In this document: one piece after another, positions 37,944 through 47,650 of the stretch
Layout of the letters: each line of letters starts with the position of its first letter
Numbering within the stretch: position 1 is the stretch's first letter
NCBI RefSeq assembly: GCF_900187285.1
Contig: NZ_LT906470.1
Coordinates: forward strand, 1,746,001 to 1,810,000
From: Veillonella rodentium
GTDB taxonomy: Bacteria; Bacillota; Negativicutes; Veillonellales; Veillonellaceae
DNA length: 64,000 bases
Reading direction: 5' to 3'
Program-made: the position numbers and the translations under genes
The notes under the pieces: model-generated
What the model saw: only the letters and a program-made list of their open reading frames with translations
Databases searched by the model: none
What the model was told of the DNA's origin: nothing

Positions 37944-39677
37944 TTACATTTTTTCCGGAGCGGAAATACCTAAAATCCCCAAGCCTTGACGAAGAACGAG
38001 GGCAATCGCCGTAATGAGTCCAAGACGAGCTTGTTGTAATGCCGGATCCACGCCAATAATACGCCCTTGACGATAGAACGAATGGAACATGCTCGCCAAA
38101 TCATAAAGATAACGGGCAATGCGATGCGGCGCACGATGTTCTGCCGATTGTACAACCTCTTCCGGATATTCAGCTAACTTTTTAATTAACTCTAATTCCA
38201 TTTCACTTGTAAGCGTTGTGAAATCAGTTTGACTATAATCACCAAATGCAATACCGGCTTCACGCACCTGATTATAAATGCTGTGAATACGCGCATGAGC
38301 ATATTGGATATAATACACAGGGTTATCATTGCTGCGCGATTTCGCCAAGTTAATATCGAAATCGAGTTGGCTATCGAGAGAACGCATCAGGAAGAAGTAA
38401 CGAGATGCATCGACGCCGACCTCGTCAATCAATTCATCCAATGTGACGCTGTCGCCGCTGCGTTTAGAGAGCTTTACGAGTTCTCCGTCACGATATAACG
38501 CAACCATCTGTAACAACAGAATCGTCAATTTATCAGGATCAAAATCAAAAGCGGCCATAGCTGCTTTCACACGAGCCACATAGCCATGATGATCGGCACC
38601 CCATATATTGATCATCTCATTAAAACCGCGCTCGTATTTATTGCGATGATATGCGATATCCGCCGCCAAATACGTAGGAACGCCGTTATCACGAATAACC
38701 ACGCGGTCCTTGTCATCACCATAATCCGTGGATTTCAACCATAAGGCGCCGTCCTGTTCATAAATAGCGCCGAGATTTTTTAACTGGTCTACAGCATATT
38801 GAATTTCATTAGTTTCATGCAAAGTTCGTTCACTGAACCAGTTATCGAAGGTTACGCGGAAATCTTTCAACGTCGCCTCTAAGCGGGCCAATTTTTCTTT
38901 AAGCCCCGCCTCTTTGAACAAGGCAATACGATCCGCCTCGCTCATCGCATTTAACGTATCATAACCCTCTCTATCGGCAATAGCTTTCGCCGTTTCGATA
39001 ATATCGGGACCACGATAGCCGTTTTCAGGGAACACGAGCGCCCCTTCCGGAACGTTGAACTCCGGCATACAGCTGTCTTCATTGCGCTTAGGCGGGAACA
39101 CCAAGGTAGCCCCCTGCAGCTCTTGAAAGCGATATTCAATGGAAATCGCCATATTATCGATCTGATTACCCGCATCATTGATATAGTACTCGGACTGCAC
39201 ATTATAACCGGCCGCACGCAACAGATTAACCAAAGCACTGCCATATGCCGCACCGCGACCATGACCTACGTGCAACGGACCTGTCGGATTCGCACTCACA
39301 TATTCCACCTGAATTGTATCCCGTGCGCGTAAAGGCTGCATACCATACGTTTCGCCCGCATTCAAAATGGCTTTCAACGTATCGTATACCATATCGGATT
39401 TCAAGAAAAAGTTGATGAATCCCGCACCGGCCACCTCTGCACGGTCAAGCCAGTCAAAATTCATATGACTAATCAAAGCCTCCGCAATAGCACGAGGATT
39501 TTGACGAGCGACGCGTGCCGATTGCATGGCGATATTGGTGGAAAAATCACCGAACTCTTTTTGAGGTGGCACTTCGAGAACGATTTCCGGATAGTCTCCG
39601 GCCGGTAGTGCACCGCTGTTAATCGTATCTTGTAACGCCTGCTCAATCCCCGATTTCAGGATTTCCTTCATGTCCAT
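37944..39677 (-). CDS. argS: Arginyl-tRNA synthetase
   Basis: Class I synthetase charging tRNA-Arg. The 577-residue protein has the N-terminal additional domain, the HIGH-type signature PTGPLHVGHGRGA, the KMSKS counterpart VKLSKRSGDSVTL and the C-terminal DALR anticodon-binding domain. Its start overlaps the end of the DUF1934 gene by 35 bases, the same neighbour order as ywiB-argS in Bacillus. Confidence 0.98.
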   Translation of the reverse strand: MDMKEILKSGIEQALQDTINSGALPAGDYPEIVLEVPPQKEFGDFSTNIAMQSARVARQNPRAIAEALISHMNFDWLDRAEVAGAGFINFFLKSDMVYDTLKAILNAGETYGMQPLRARDTIQVEYVSANPTGPLHVGHGRGAAYGSALVNLLRAAGYNVQSEYYINDAGNQIDNMAISIEYRFQELQGATLVFPPKRNEDSCMPEFNVPEGALVFPENGYRGPDIIETAKAIADREGYDTLNAMSEADRIALFKEAGLKEKLARLEATLKDFRVTFDNWFSERTLHETNEIQYAVDQLKNLGAIYEQDGALWLKSTDYGDDKDRVVIRDNGVPTYLAADIAYHRNKYERGFNEMINIWGADHHGYVARVKAAMAAFDFDPDKLTILLLQMVALYRDGELVKLSKRSGDSVTLDELIDEVGVDASRYFFLMRSLDSQLDFDINLAKSRSNDNPVYYIQYAHARIHSIYNQVREAGIAFGDYSQTDFTTLTSEMELELIKKLAEYPEEVVQSAEHRAPHRIARYLYDLASMFHSFYRQGRIIGVDPALQQARLGLITAIALVLRQGLGILGISAPEKM

Positions 39678-40101
39678 GCTCTATATCCTCCCGCACGTCT
39701 ATATCTAACTGATTATAAAACTGCCATTCACCTTCAACGGAAATATCATAGCCAAGATGAACGTGACCGCTGCCATCGTGAAAGTCCACTGTTAATTCAT
39801 GAGTGTTAACAGCCATATGCAGATCACCATATGGCGTTTCATAAATAGATTCTCGCTCTTCACCACGGATGTATTCATGACGCATATTCACCGCACCCGT
39901 TCTGAGAAGCACGATGGAGTCATCATAAATTTTAATCGTCGTCTTGACCCCGTCCATACCGGTCACGCTTGATTCTTCATAACGTACATACTGTACATTC
40001 CCCTTTTCGTGCCACGTACCGGGCGAGATCAATTCAACCACGGTATCCTTGCCATCCATATCTCGTTGTACGCTCTTTACGGACACCAGAACCCGCTTCA
40101 T
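39643..40101 (-). CDS. DUF1934 (YwiB-like) beta-barrel protein
   Basis: Conserved Firmicutes protein of unknown function, 152 residues, with the family pattern KDTVVELISPGTWHEKGN, RHEYIRGEERESIYETPYGDL and EGEWQFYNQL. Calycin-like barrel fold is expected. Its 3' end overlaps argS, and this linkage is conserved in the phylum. GGAGG lies seven bases before the ATG. Confidence 0.85.
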   Translation of the reverse strand: MKRVLVSVKSVQRDMDGKDTVVELISPGTWHEKGNVQYVRYEESSVTGMDGVKTTIKIYDDSIVLLRTGAVNMRHEYIRGEERESIYETPYGDLHMAVNTHELTVDFHDGSGHVHLGYDISVEGEWQFYNQLDIDVREDIEHGHEGNPEIGD

Positions 40102-40153
40102 ATCTCAACCTCCAAGGTAGTAATTAACTAATATATTATATCATAACTGCAGA

Positions 40154-40525
40154 TTAATTTGTATCCTTTAAGAGTCTCAACTTCTGTGTCTTCGACATCC
40201 GTTTAATGGCGTATTCCCTACGTTGAGCCGCCTGTTTCTCGTGAAAGCTTTCCGCATACACCAGCTGTACGGGACGACGTCCACGGGTATACTTCGCGCC
40301 GCCCGGAATGATGCCGTTATGAGCCTCCATCCGATGTTTTAAATTCGTCGTCCATCCGCAATACAAGGAGTCATCCGCACATTTTACGATATACACAAAA
40401 TGTAAATCCGACTCCTTCGAACTGTCTCCGGACAGCAGGACCTTACAATCAACGACGTCGCCACAGGTCGAAGTGCATTCCGATTTCTCATCATCAACCG
40501 CGGATCGGGGCTTCTTACTTGCCAT
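40154..40525 (-). CDS. GIY-YIG nuclease-family protein (YhbQ/UPF0213-like) with N-terminal extension
   Basis: Small endonuclease-fold protein. The conserved core FVYIVKCADDSLYCGWTTNL carries the GIY-YIG equivalents (VYI and YCG), followed by the Arg in LKHRMEAHN and KYTRGRRPVQLVY. The core of about 80 residues is preceded by some 40 residues with two cysteines (CTSTCGDVVDC) not found in standard members. The gene overlaps the end of the cyclophilin gene by 11 bases. Cellular role unknown. Confidence 0.82.
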   Translation of the reverse strand: MASKKPRSAVDDEKSECTSTCGDVVDCKVLLSGDSSKESDLHFVYIVKCADDSLYCGWTTNLKHRMEAHNGIIPGGAKYTRGRRPVQLVYAESFHEKQAAQRREYAIKRMSKTQKLRLLKDTN

Positions 40526-41159
40526 TCTTTGCGTCATCAGTAATCGGCTCCAAGGAAATGGAATTGATTACCACCGGCTGTACCGGTTTATCTTTACCGT
40601 CCGTTTTAACCTTACCGATTTTTTCCACTACATCCATGCCTTGCACTACAGTACCGAAGATGGTGTGCTTATTATCAAGCCAATCCGTAGGTCCCAACGT
40701 GATAAAAAACTGAGAACCGCCCGTGTTCGGACCTCTGTTAGCCATGGCGAGAACGCCCATTTTATTGAAATGCAGATCGTTGGAAAACTCATCAGGAATC
40801 GTATATCCGGGGCCACCTGCGCCGGTCCCCTCAGGATCGCCGCCCTGAATCATAAAGCCTTCGATAACGCGATGAAATGTAACACCGTTATAAAAGCCCT
40901 TCTTCACTAGATAGTCGAAATTCTTCACCGTAATCGGCGCCTTAGAACCTAACAGGCGGACCTTAAACTGTCCGTAATTCGTATCAAATACGGCATATTC
41001 ATCGGCAATCGGCGCATTGCTGAAATTCGGCATTTTTACGGTATCGGCCTGTACGGTATTTCCTTGCGGCTGACTCGTTCCGCTCTGACTACTGCAAGCG
41101 GTAGTACCCAGCACGACAATTCCCAACATAGCGCATAATGCCAAACGTTTCCAGTTCAT
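40515..41159 (-). CDS. Cyclophilin-type peptidyl-prolyl isomerase lipoprotein
   Basis: Catalyses proline isomerisation, here outside the cytoplasmic membrane. A lipoprotein signal ends in LGTTAC (lipid Cys22). The cyclophilin domain (about residues 55-205) has the active-site FHRVIEGFMIQGGDPEGTG and GPNTGGSQFFITLGP. Length 214 residues. AAGGAG lies five bases before the ATG. Confidence 0.93.
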   Translation of the reverse strand: MNWKRLALCAMLGIVVLGTTACSSQSGTSQPQGNTVQADTVKMPNFSNAPIADEYAVFDTNYGQFKVRLLGSKAPITVKNFDYLVKKGFYNGVTFHRVIEGFMIQGGDPEGTGAGGPGYTIPDEFSNDLHFNKMGVLAMANRGPNTGGSQFFITLGPTDWLDNKHTIFGTVVQGMDVVEKIGKVKTDGKDKPVQPVVINSISLEPITDDAKNGK

Positions 41160-41246
41160 AGCATCTCCTTTTACATTAAACCGTCACACAACGTGCAACA
41201 AATCTTTTATACTAAAATTTATTATAAATCGATATTCACATAGAAA

Positions 41247-41269
41247 AGCCGCTCAACCCGTGAGCGGCT
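41247..41269 (-). terminator. Intrinsic terminator, effective on either strand
   Basis: AGCCGCTCA pairs perfectly with TGAGCGGCT around ACCCG. T runs flank both sides (plus TTTTTT; minus TTTT). It would end the HAD-gene transcript on the minus strand. Confidence 0.8.
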
Positions 41270-41389
41270 CTTTTTTAGTATATCATGTTTTCAGAAAAAA
41301 ATGGTTTAAATAAATATTAAATTTATCATTTTGCTAAATCCGCATAGACCATTGCATTTTTCGTCTATCCAACGATTCACTTAAAATTA

Positions 41390-42166
41390 TCAGTCAATCC
41401 ATTTAAAATGCTTGCATGCGTTATAAATCCCGTTCTTATCACAATCCGTCGTGATGTAATCAGCCTTTTCTTTCAGCTCCGGCCGTGCATTTCCCATAGC
41501 GATGTTAAGCCATTCAGGTCTAAACATGGATAAATCATTATAACCGTCACCAAACACGACAGCCTGGTTCGGCTTCATACCGAAATAATCAAGCATTTTA
41601 CGAATCCCCAAGGCCTTTTCCATCGGTTCGTAAAGAACACAGCCGTCGCCGTAACGAATGAGCTTATGCGTCATATGCTCAATATCCTTCGCCTCTTCTT
41701 CGCCTTCTTTGAAAAACACGTAGATCTTATAAAATTCATCTACACTGTGAAAGTCAAAATCAGGATCCACCGTCGTTTTAAATACATCCCAATCGGGATG
41801 CCAATCGAGGATTTCCTTATAAGGCGTAATACGCCCTAACTTATTACGGTCCGTAACAGCCCAGGGAATATGGTGAGATTCCAAATATTCCAAATACTTG
41901 ATGCATGCCTCACGATCCATGCCGATCATGGATACAAGTTCATTATTTACGGTAATGCTGTGACCGCCGTCCGCTACAAAATTGGTGAGCCCCGCCCTTT
42001 CCGCAAAACGTTTGGCATCGACCTGGATACGTCCCGTCGCCAACGCCACCTGATGACCGCGACGTTGAAGTTCATCTAAACAATATTGCGCACTGTCCGG
42101 AATATTGCCTTCCGGCCACACCGCCAACGTGTTATCGATATCGAAAAAGAAAAATTTCTGTTCCAC
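41390..42166 (-). CDS. HAD-superfamily phosphatase (Cof type)
   Basis: Cytosolic phosphatase of 258 residues with motif I FFDIDNTLAV, motif II in ALATGRIQVD, and motif IV FGDGYNDLSMF. The C2-type cap between them places it with Cof/YbhA sugar-phosphate or cofactor phosphatases; the substrate is unknown. The start is GTG at 42166, with AGGAGG four bases upstream overlapping the end of the DUF1653 gene, so the pair is an operon. Confidence 0.88.
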   Translation of the reverse strand: MEQKFFFFDIDNTLAVWPEGNIPDSAQYCLDELQRRGHQVALATGRIQVDAKRFAERAGLTNFVADGGHSITVNNELVSMIGMDREACIKYLEYLESHHIPWAVTDRNKLGRITPYKEILDWHPDWDVFKTTVDPDFDFHSVDEFYKIYVFFKEGEEEAKDIEHMTHKLIRYGDGCVLYEPMEKALGIRKMLDYFGMKPNQAVVFGDGYNDLSMFRPEWLNIAMGNARPELKEKADYITTDCDKNGIYNACKHFKWID

Positions 42167-42174
42167 AGGCCCTC

Positions 42175-42411
42175 CTAATCACGTCCGCTCATCAATTTAA
42201 AGCGTTCCCGCTGCTCCACTTCAGGATATTTTTCACGATCCACATCACTCAAAAACATCTCAAGAGGACGCACATACATATCGCGCTCATCATACAGCTT
42301 TTGATATACTACAAGCTTTTCACCCGTTTCAGAATGCGTTGCCACATCCAGCACATAGTAATACATGCCCTTAAAATGTCGATATAAACCGCCTTTTACA
42401 ATATCTCTCAT
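42175..42411 (-). CDS. DUF1653 protein
   Basis: Small conserved protein of unknown function, 78 residues. The family pattern is clear: GLYRHFKGMYYYVLDVATHS, VVYQKLYDERDMYVRP and EMFLSDVDREKYPE. The ATG at 42411 is chosen for its six-base spacing from GAGG. It lies eight bases ahead of the HAD gene. Confidence 0.85.
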   Translation of the reverse strand: MRDIVKGGLYRHFKGMYYYVLDVATHSETGEKLVVYQKLYDERDMYVRPLEMFLSDVDREKYPEVEQRERFKLMSGRD

Positions 42412-42463
42412 CATTAACCTCATTATATAGCATATAGCAATGTGACAACTCAGCCTAAAATCA

Positions 42464-43537
42464 TTATGATAACGACTCTATATATTCGATGGCATCTTTC
42501 AACATATCTCTCGTAATTTCATACGGCGATATTACGATATCGCGAACGGACACGGCCTTTTCAACAACCTGCGGAATATGTGATTCATCAAGATCCAGCT
42601 GTGAAAGCTTCGTCGGCCATCCGATAGCTTTATAAACAGGCAACCATCGTTTTAATTCATCCAACTGTTTATCCACCGCAAACAAGATTAAAAGACCAAA
42701 GGCCACCATTTCTCCATGTAAATGATGTTTCTCCGTTTTCTCATTCGTAGCGCAGCCATAACAGATCGCATGTGCGATATTGCTGTTATAATCGCCGGGC
42801 ATACAGCCGGATACGATCCCCGTCGTGAAGATAACGGTCATCACCATCATATCAAAGGCTTCACTGCGTCGATGCGCCTCATTATCCTTATAAGCCTGTA
42901 ATCCGTGTTCCAAAATCGGTTCGCTACACATGGAGGAAAGTGTAAGCCCTAATTGCGTGTTATATACCTGCTCACGATTCCGTGCAGACATAAGTGTTTC
43001 ATAGTGCTTAGCGATGGTATCCCCCATACCGGCCCAAAGATAGCGGCTCGGTGCATTCACCAAAATCTCCGCATCGATAAAACAATGCACGGGCGGATGA
43101 TTCACAAAGGCTACATCATCAAAGTTATGGTCTGCCGTATATACAGCAACAGCTTCCGACGTAGCCGCACAGGTAGCAGCGATGGTAGGAACCGTAAAGA
43201 ACGGTTTATCATCGAGTTCAATTGCCACCAGCTTCACCGTATCGATAGCCTTACCGCCGCCGACAGCAAAGAGAAAGTCCGCGGCTTTCACCGAAGGCAT
43301 TTCTGAGATTTCCTTGCTTCTCTGAAATGTGCATTCTCCGCCGAACAAAATGACATCAAGAATCTTGATGCCGGCCGCCTTAAAAGCCGACTCCAAATGC
43401 GGTAACGCTGCGGCTAATGCCTTTTCGCCACCGATAACCGCCACCGTGAATCCATAACGTTTTGTAAATTGAGAGATCAACGAAAATACTTCGTGACCGC
43501 CAAAACTGTAACTGGGTAAACAATGAGTACTACGCAT
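42464..43537 (-). CDS. Iron-containing alcohol dehydrogenase family protein (glycerol-dehydrogenase-like)
   Basis: NAD(P)-linked, metal-dependent dehydrogenase of the group III/GldA fold, 357 residues. The nucleotide loop AVGGGKAIDTVK and PTIAATCAATSEAVAVY are present; metal ligands probably include Asp in WAGMGDTIAKHYE, His in NIAHAICYG and His in HHLHGEMVAFG. Closest in pattern to glycerol dehydrogenases, but the substrate cannot be fixed. AAGGAG precedes the ATG. Confidence 0.82.
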   Translation of the reverse strand: MRSTHCLPSYSFGGHEVFSLISQFTKRYGFTVAVIGGEKALAAALPHLESAFKAAGIKILDVILFGGECTFQRSKEISEMPSVKAADFLFAVGGGKAIDTVKLVAIELDDKPFFTVPTIAATCAATSEAVAVYTADHNFDDVAFVNHPPVHCFIDAEILVNAPSRYLWAGMGDTIAKHYETLMSARNREQVYNTQLGLTLSSMCSEPILEHGLQAYKDNEAHRRSEAFDMMVMTVIFTTGIVSGCMPGDYNSNIAHAICYGCATNEKTEKHHLHGEMVAFGLLILFAVDKQLDELKRWLPVYKAIGWPTKLSQLDLDESHIPQVVEKAVSVRDIVISPYEITRDMLKDAIEYIESLS

Positions 43538-43577
43538 AATGTTCTCCTTTCAAATGTCTTTCTACAGATTAATTATA

Positions 43578-43616
43578 AAAATTCCTCTATCCGAAATCAA
43601 TGGATAGAGGAATTTT
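43578..43616 (-). terminator. Intrinsic terminator of brnQ
   Basis: Perfect 15-bp stem, AAAATTCCTCTATCC and its complement, with a 9-base loop, 17 bases after the brnQ stop. T run on the minus strand is short (TTTTTAT). Confidence 0.8.
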
Positions 43617-43632
43617 ATGTATCGCTATGAGA

Positions 43633-44970
43633 TTACGCTTTCACAGAATCACTCACTAAACCCTTGTGAATAAGACCTACAATAAAACCGAGAACTGCAA
43701 AGCTCACCCAGCCCATGCCGACCGATTGGAACGGAATATATTGAGTAAACAGATTTTCCAAGAAACCCGGTGCAATACCTGCCGTTTCGAGGCCGCTCAT
43801 GAGGGCCGAAATCATGGTGAAAGCCATCGTCCATGCATAGATACAACGACGACCGCCGAATACATTATGACCAAGCGCCAGGAAGATAATTACTATCGTC
43901 AACGGATATAGCAGCATCAAAACCGGGATAGCCGCACTGATGATGGTTTTCAAACCGAACATACTGAACGCAAAGGCGGCTGCGGAAAAGATAACTACAT
44001 ATAGTTTATAACTAATCTTCGGGGTCAGCTTGTGGAAATACGTTCCGCAGGACGTGATCAATCCGATGCTCGTACTGAGGCACGCCAAAAGAACGATAAT
44101 CGCCAATACGATTTCACCGAAATCTCCGAATAGATACTGGGAGCTGACGGACAATACAGGTGCGCCCGTATCGAACAGACCGAAGCGTTCCACGCTGGTA
44201 GCGCCGATATTGGCGATAAAGATGTATACCACGCCGAGTAATGCTACGGCAATAGCCCCTACCTCCATCACGGTTTTCGTAATGACGTCGCGAGAAGTAG
44301 CACCGCTGAGACGTACAAAATCGATAACAAGAATGGCGAACACCACCGATGCGAGAGCATCCATCGTGTTGTAACCGTCAAGGAAGCCCTGCAATACCGC
44401 TGTCGGTGCATCACCATAAGCCGGTTGCGGCACACTATAGCCGCCAAGAGGCGTAATAAATGATTTTACAATCAGCAGCAAAATAACAAGAAGCAATGCA
44501 GGGGTCAAAATATTGCCGATACGGTTAACCAATTTTTGAGGACTGATGGACAACCATAAAGATAATCCAAAGAAAATAGCTAAAAAAATAGGCTCCATAT
44601 TCATGTTCAAGCCTTCTGTAAAAGGCTTGATTGCAATTTCATAAGCAACCGTGCCCGTACGAGGTATAGCAAACATCGGTCCGATACTCAAGTAAAGAGC
44701 AACCGTATATAGCAGTCCGTAAATCGGATGTACACGGCCCGCTAATTCCTCTACATCCTTACAACCGGAGTAACCCATGGCCACAACGCCTAAGAGCGGC
44801 AACCCTACACCTGTCAATACAAAGCCGAGCAAAGCCCAGCCTACATTATCACCGGCGTGCTGACCGAGCGCTGCCGGAAAAATCAAATTACCTGCTCCGA
44901 AGAACAACGCAAATAACATCATGCCTATAGCCCAATACGCTCGGGTAGACAGATTACCTGTTCCATCCAT
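43633..44970 (-). CDS. brnQ: Branched-chain amino acid:cation symporter (LIVCS family)
   Basis: Imports leucine, isoleucine and valine with Na+ or H+. The 445-residue protein has about twelve membrane segments and the family N-terminus MMLFALFFGAGNLIFPAALG, then GLPLLGVVAMG and GYNTMDALASVVFAILV. The ATG at 44970 is preferred, with a purine-rich AAAGGGGG upstream; an in-frame start at 45069 would add 33 unrelated residues. Confidence 0.93.
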   Translation of the reverse strand: MDGTGNLSTRAYWAIGMMLFALFFGAGNLIFPAALGQHAGDNVGWALLGFVLTGVGLPLLGVVAMGYSGCKDVEELAGRVHPIYGLLYTVALYLSIGPMFAIPRTGTVAYEIAIKPFTEGLNMNMEPIFLAIFFGLSLWLSISPQKLVNRIGNILTPALLLVILLLIVKSFITPLGGYSVPQPAYGDAPTAVLQGFLDGYNTMDALASVVFAILVIDFVRLSGATSRDVITKTVMEVGAIAVALLGVVYIFIANIGATSVERFGLFDTGAPVLSVSSQYLFGDFGEIVLAIIVLLACLSTSIGLITSCGTYFHKLTPKISYKLYVVIFSAAAFAFSMFGLKTIISAAIPVLMLLYPLTIVIIFLALGHNVFGGRRCIYAWTMAFTMISALMSGLETAGIAPGFLENLFTQYIPFQSVGMGWVSFAVLGFIVGLIHKGLVSDSVKA

Positions 44971-45069
44971 AAAAATTGTACCCCCTTTAGGTCGTATATA
45001 ATAATACTTTATATTATATACAATTAAAGGGGTGATACACAATATAAAATCCAATATCCATGTACACAA

Positions 45070-47070
45070 CTATTTCTTGCGTATAAAAACCTGTACATCA
45101 TAAAATGTGCTGCCCCAGCCTTCATCGGTCGGACGATCGGCGGTCAATACATTAATACCATACTCAGGGTCGCTACATTGAGATTGCCACCACACGCCGA
45201 GGGTCACCAACGTACCGCGTTGCACATCTTCATCATGATAAGCTTTAATCTTGACGGAGCCGCGTTGATTATAAATTTCCACCTCATCGCCGTCTTCGAT
45301 ACCATAAGCCTTTGCATCATCGGGATGAATCCGCAATTTCATCAACTCCGGATCATCAAAATCAAGCTCGCAGAAACTGGAGTCAAGAATTCGTATATCA
45401 TTTCCGATAATGAGCCAGAACGGTGCATCATCACCATATGGAGACATATACCGGATTAAAGGCTCCATATCATTCGGATTATATAATTCAATTTTACCTG
45501 ACGGCGTTTTAAAATCGAGCTTATAATTATCGGGCACCGTCATTTCTACGGGCTCCCCGTCAAGAATACGATTCTGATCTTTCACCGATACACGGTCCGA
45601 CGTCCGCACAATGCGCTCAATCAGATCCCGTTCCGTGAAAGTAAAAAATTCATCATCCAATCCCATACGACGGGCCAGTTCCGAAATGACCTGCCAATTG
45701 GAGCGGGACTCGCCGACCGGATTAATCGCTTTATAGCCGGTACCGATTGTATAATGTCCGTACGAATTATATATATCATCATGTTCAACCGACGACGTGG
45801 CCGGCAAAATAACATCAGCGTATTTACATGTATCCGTAAAGAACCGCTCGTGAACGACAGTAAACAAATCATCGCGCATGAGCCCTCGACGCACTATATT
45901 CTGATCCGGCAATGTAATAGCCGGATTTGACGAGAATATATAAAGACTGTGCACCGGTGTTCCTTCCGGTTCCGTCAACATCGAGCCAAGCTTGATCATC
46001 GGCATGAACCGTTTCGCCGGAGCATTAACTTGCGGTTGCTGCATTGCCTGTTTTCCCACAAACTTACTGCCGCTGGCACTGGATAGAAGACCGCCACCTA
46101 AATGCTGCCACGCTCCAACAACTGCCGGCAATGCATTAATAATCCGGCAGGTCATACAGCCATTCCCGTATCTCGACAATCCGCTACCGAGACGAATAAA
46201 CGGTGCCCGCGCCTTAGCATACGCATGAGCCAGCTCCGTCATACGCGCTGTGGATACACCGCAGATTTCAGATGCCCTTTCAGGGGTGAAATCTTTCAAT
46301 ACCTTATCGACCAGATCCGCATATCCCTGTACATATCGCTCAATAAATGTCGTATCATCAAGCCCGTCGCGATAAATGATGTGCATCATTCCCAATGCCA
46401 GTGCCCCGTCCGTACCCGGCTTCACATATACACATTCATGAGCCTGACTGAAGGTATATGTCTTATGCGTATCAATAATCCATACACGAGCACCGCTTTT
46501 CTTCGCCACGTTCACATCGTGCAGAATATGAACGTCCGTAGCCGAAGCATTAATTCCCCACAGTATAATAAGATCACTATGTTGCGCCTCTTGAGGTTTA
46601 ATCGCTAACGTATCACCATAAACGGAACGGAATCCGGCCTGCTTTGCGGGCGAACAGATGCCTCTGTCCTGATCCGTGGCACCGATTCGACGAAAAAAAT
46701 AATCTGCCGCAGCGCTTTGAACAATCCCCATTGTGCCCGCATAGGAATACCGCAATATGCTTTCACTGCCGTAAGTCTCAATAGTCTGTTCAAAATTATC
46801 CGCAATCATGGATAATGCCTCATCCCAGGATGTGCGTACATATTGAGACTCACCGACTCCCTTCCTGCCGATGCGCTTCATTGGATACCTGAGACGCAAC
46901 GGCGAATGAATCGTCTGCTCGTAATGAACCATCTTCGGACACAAGGTGCCTCTTGTAAAAGCATGCTCCTTATTGCCTCGCACGGATATCAGCTTATCGT
47001 CTTCCACCGACAGGATAAGGCCACATGCATCGGGGCAATCATAAGGGCATACGGATTTATATTCTTTCAT
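45070..47070 (-). CDS. Stand-alone molybdopterin oxidoreductase (DMSO-reductase/formate-dehydrogenase superfamily)
   Basis: Mo- or W-bis-MGD enzyme of 666 residues. An N-terminal 4Fe-4S motif is visible: Cys8, Cys12, Cys16 and Cys44 (CPYDCPDACG then TRGTLCPK). The middle has GINASATDVHILHD and RLGSGLSRYGNG; the C-terminal cofactor domain has GDEVEIYNQRGSVK. The Mo ligand may be the Cys in DRGICSPAKQAG (about residue 145). There is no twin-arginine signal and no electron-transfer or membrane subunit beside it, so it looks cytosolic and soluble. Substrate unknown. GAGGTG precedes the ATG. Confidence 0.88.
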   Translation of the reverse strand: MKEYKSVCPYDCPDACGLILSVEDDKLISVRGNKEHAFTRGTLCPKMVHYEQTIHSPLRLRYPMKRIGRKGVGESQYVRTSWDEALSMIADNFEQTIETYGSESILRYSYAGTMGIVQSAAADYFFRRIGATDQDRGICSPAKQAGFRSVYGDTLAIKPQEAQHSDLIILWGINASATDVHILHDVNVAKKSGARVWIIDTHKTYTFSQAHECVYVKPGTDGALALGMMHIIYRDGLDDTTFIERYVQGYADLVDKVLKDFTPERASEICGVSTARMTELAHAYAKARAPFIRLGSGLSRYGNGCMTCRIINALPAVVGAWQHLGGGLLSSASGSKFVGKQAMQQPQVNAPAKRFMPMIKLGSMLTEPEGTPVHSLYIFSSNPAITLPDQNIVRRGLMRDDLFTVVHERFFTDTCKYADVILPATSSVEHDDIYNSYGHYTIGTGYKAINPVGESRSNWQVISELARRMGLDDEFFTFTERDLIERIVRTSDRVSVKDQNRILDGEPVEMTVPDNYKLDFKTPSGKIELYNPNDMEPLIRYMSPYGDDAPFWLIIGNDIRILDSSFCELDFDDPELMKLRIHPDDAKAYGIEDGDEVEIYNQRGSVKIKAYHDEDVQRGTLVTLGVWWQSQCSDPEYGINVLTADRPTDEGWGSTFYDVQVFIRKK

Positions 47071-47508
47071 AATAAGCACCTCACTTATAAATTGTACAAA
47101 CTATAGGATGTATATTTATATTATAATATAGGATTTATATAATAGGTGTAATCTTTGATACAATCCTGTTTCTTTCAGAATATACATCACTCACCGAAAT
47201 GTATATCAATGCATTCAGTTATCACATTATATATATTACCTCATCATTAAATGTGATATATAAATTTGAACAATTCAATATTTATCGATATCTATCCATT
47301 ATCATTCTTTCTATAATATTGAACAGATATAGTAATAATGCCTATAAAAATTCTGTAATTTTATAAAAAACACATCCATTGATGACTAAAAGTAATACCT
47401 ATATGATTTTAGGTATAATCGGACATTATAAGAATGAATTACAGATTTTGTGATGAAAATCACCGTAGCTTATGCGTATTTAGTAATGTTATTCACTATG
47501 TAAAACTA
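47071..47508. other. AT-rich intergenic region between divergent genes
   Basis: The region should carry the minus-strand promoter of the molybdopterin oxidoreductase gene. No open frame with a ribosome site or recognisable RNA was seen before the lactate dehydrogenase promoter. Confidence 0.4.
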
Positions 47509-47537
47509 TTCAACATCACTTGTATCTGTGCTATACT
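47509..47537 (+). promoter_or_regulatory. Candidate promoter of the lactate dehydrogenase gene
   Basis: TTCAAC (47509-47514), 17 bases, TATACT (47532-47537). The -35 is weak, the -10 good. Start of transcription near 47544 would give a leader of about 105 bases containing the hairpin below. Confidence 0.5.
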
Positions 47538-47555
47538 GACAGTGTCATTTGAGAG

Positions 47556-47619
47556 GATATAGAGCTCACCGGATATCATGTAACGTTCATGGTTGTCGCG
47601 AAGTGGAGTTGGCTATATC
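47556..47619 (+). ncRNA. Structured leader RNA upstream of the lactate dehydrogenase gene
   Basis: GATATAG (47556-47562) pairs with CTATATC (47613-47619); inside this AGCTC-AC pairs with GT-G-GAGTT, giving about 14 bp with small bulges. The apex holds a second hairpin, ATCATG/CATGGT around TAACGTT (47575-47593). It matches no riboswitch I know and has no terminator after it. It ends 31 bases before the start codon. Confidence 0.45.
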
Positions 47620-47650
47620 AGGTACATTTTTCTGAAAAGAGGTTTTAACA

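Noticed and set aside
45070-47070. Selenocysteine-containing formate dehydrogenase
   Set aside because: No in-frame TGA occurs at the ligand position; a cysteine is the likely ligand.
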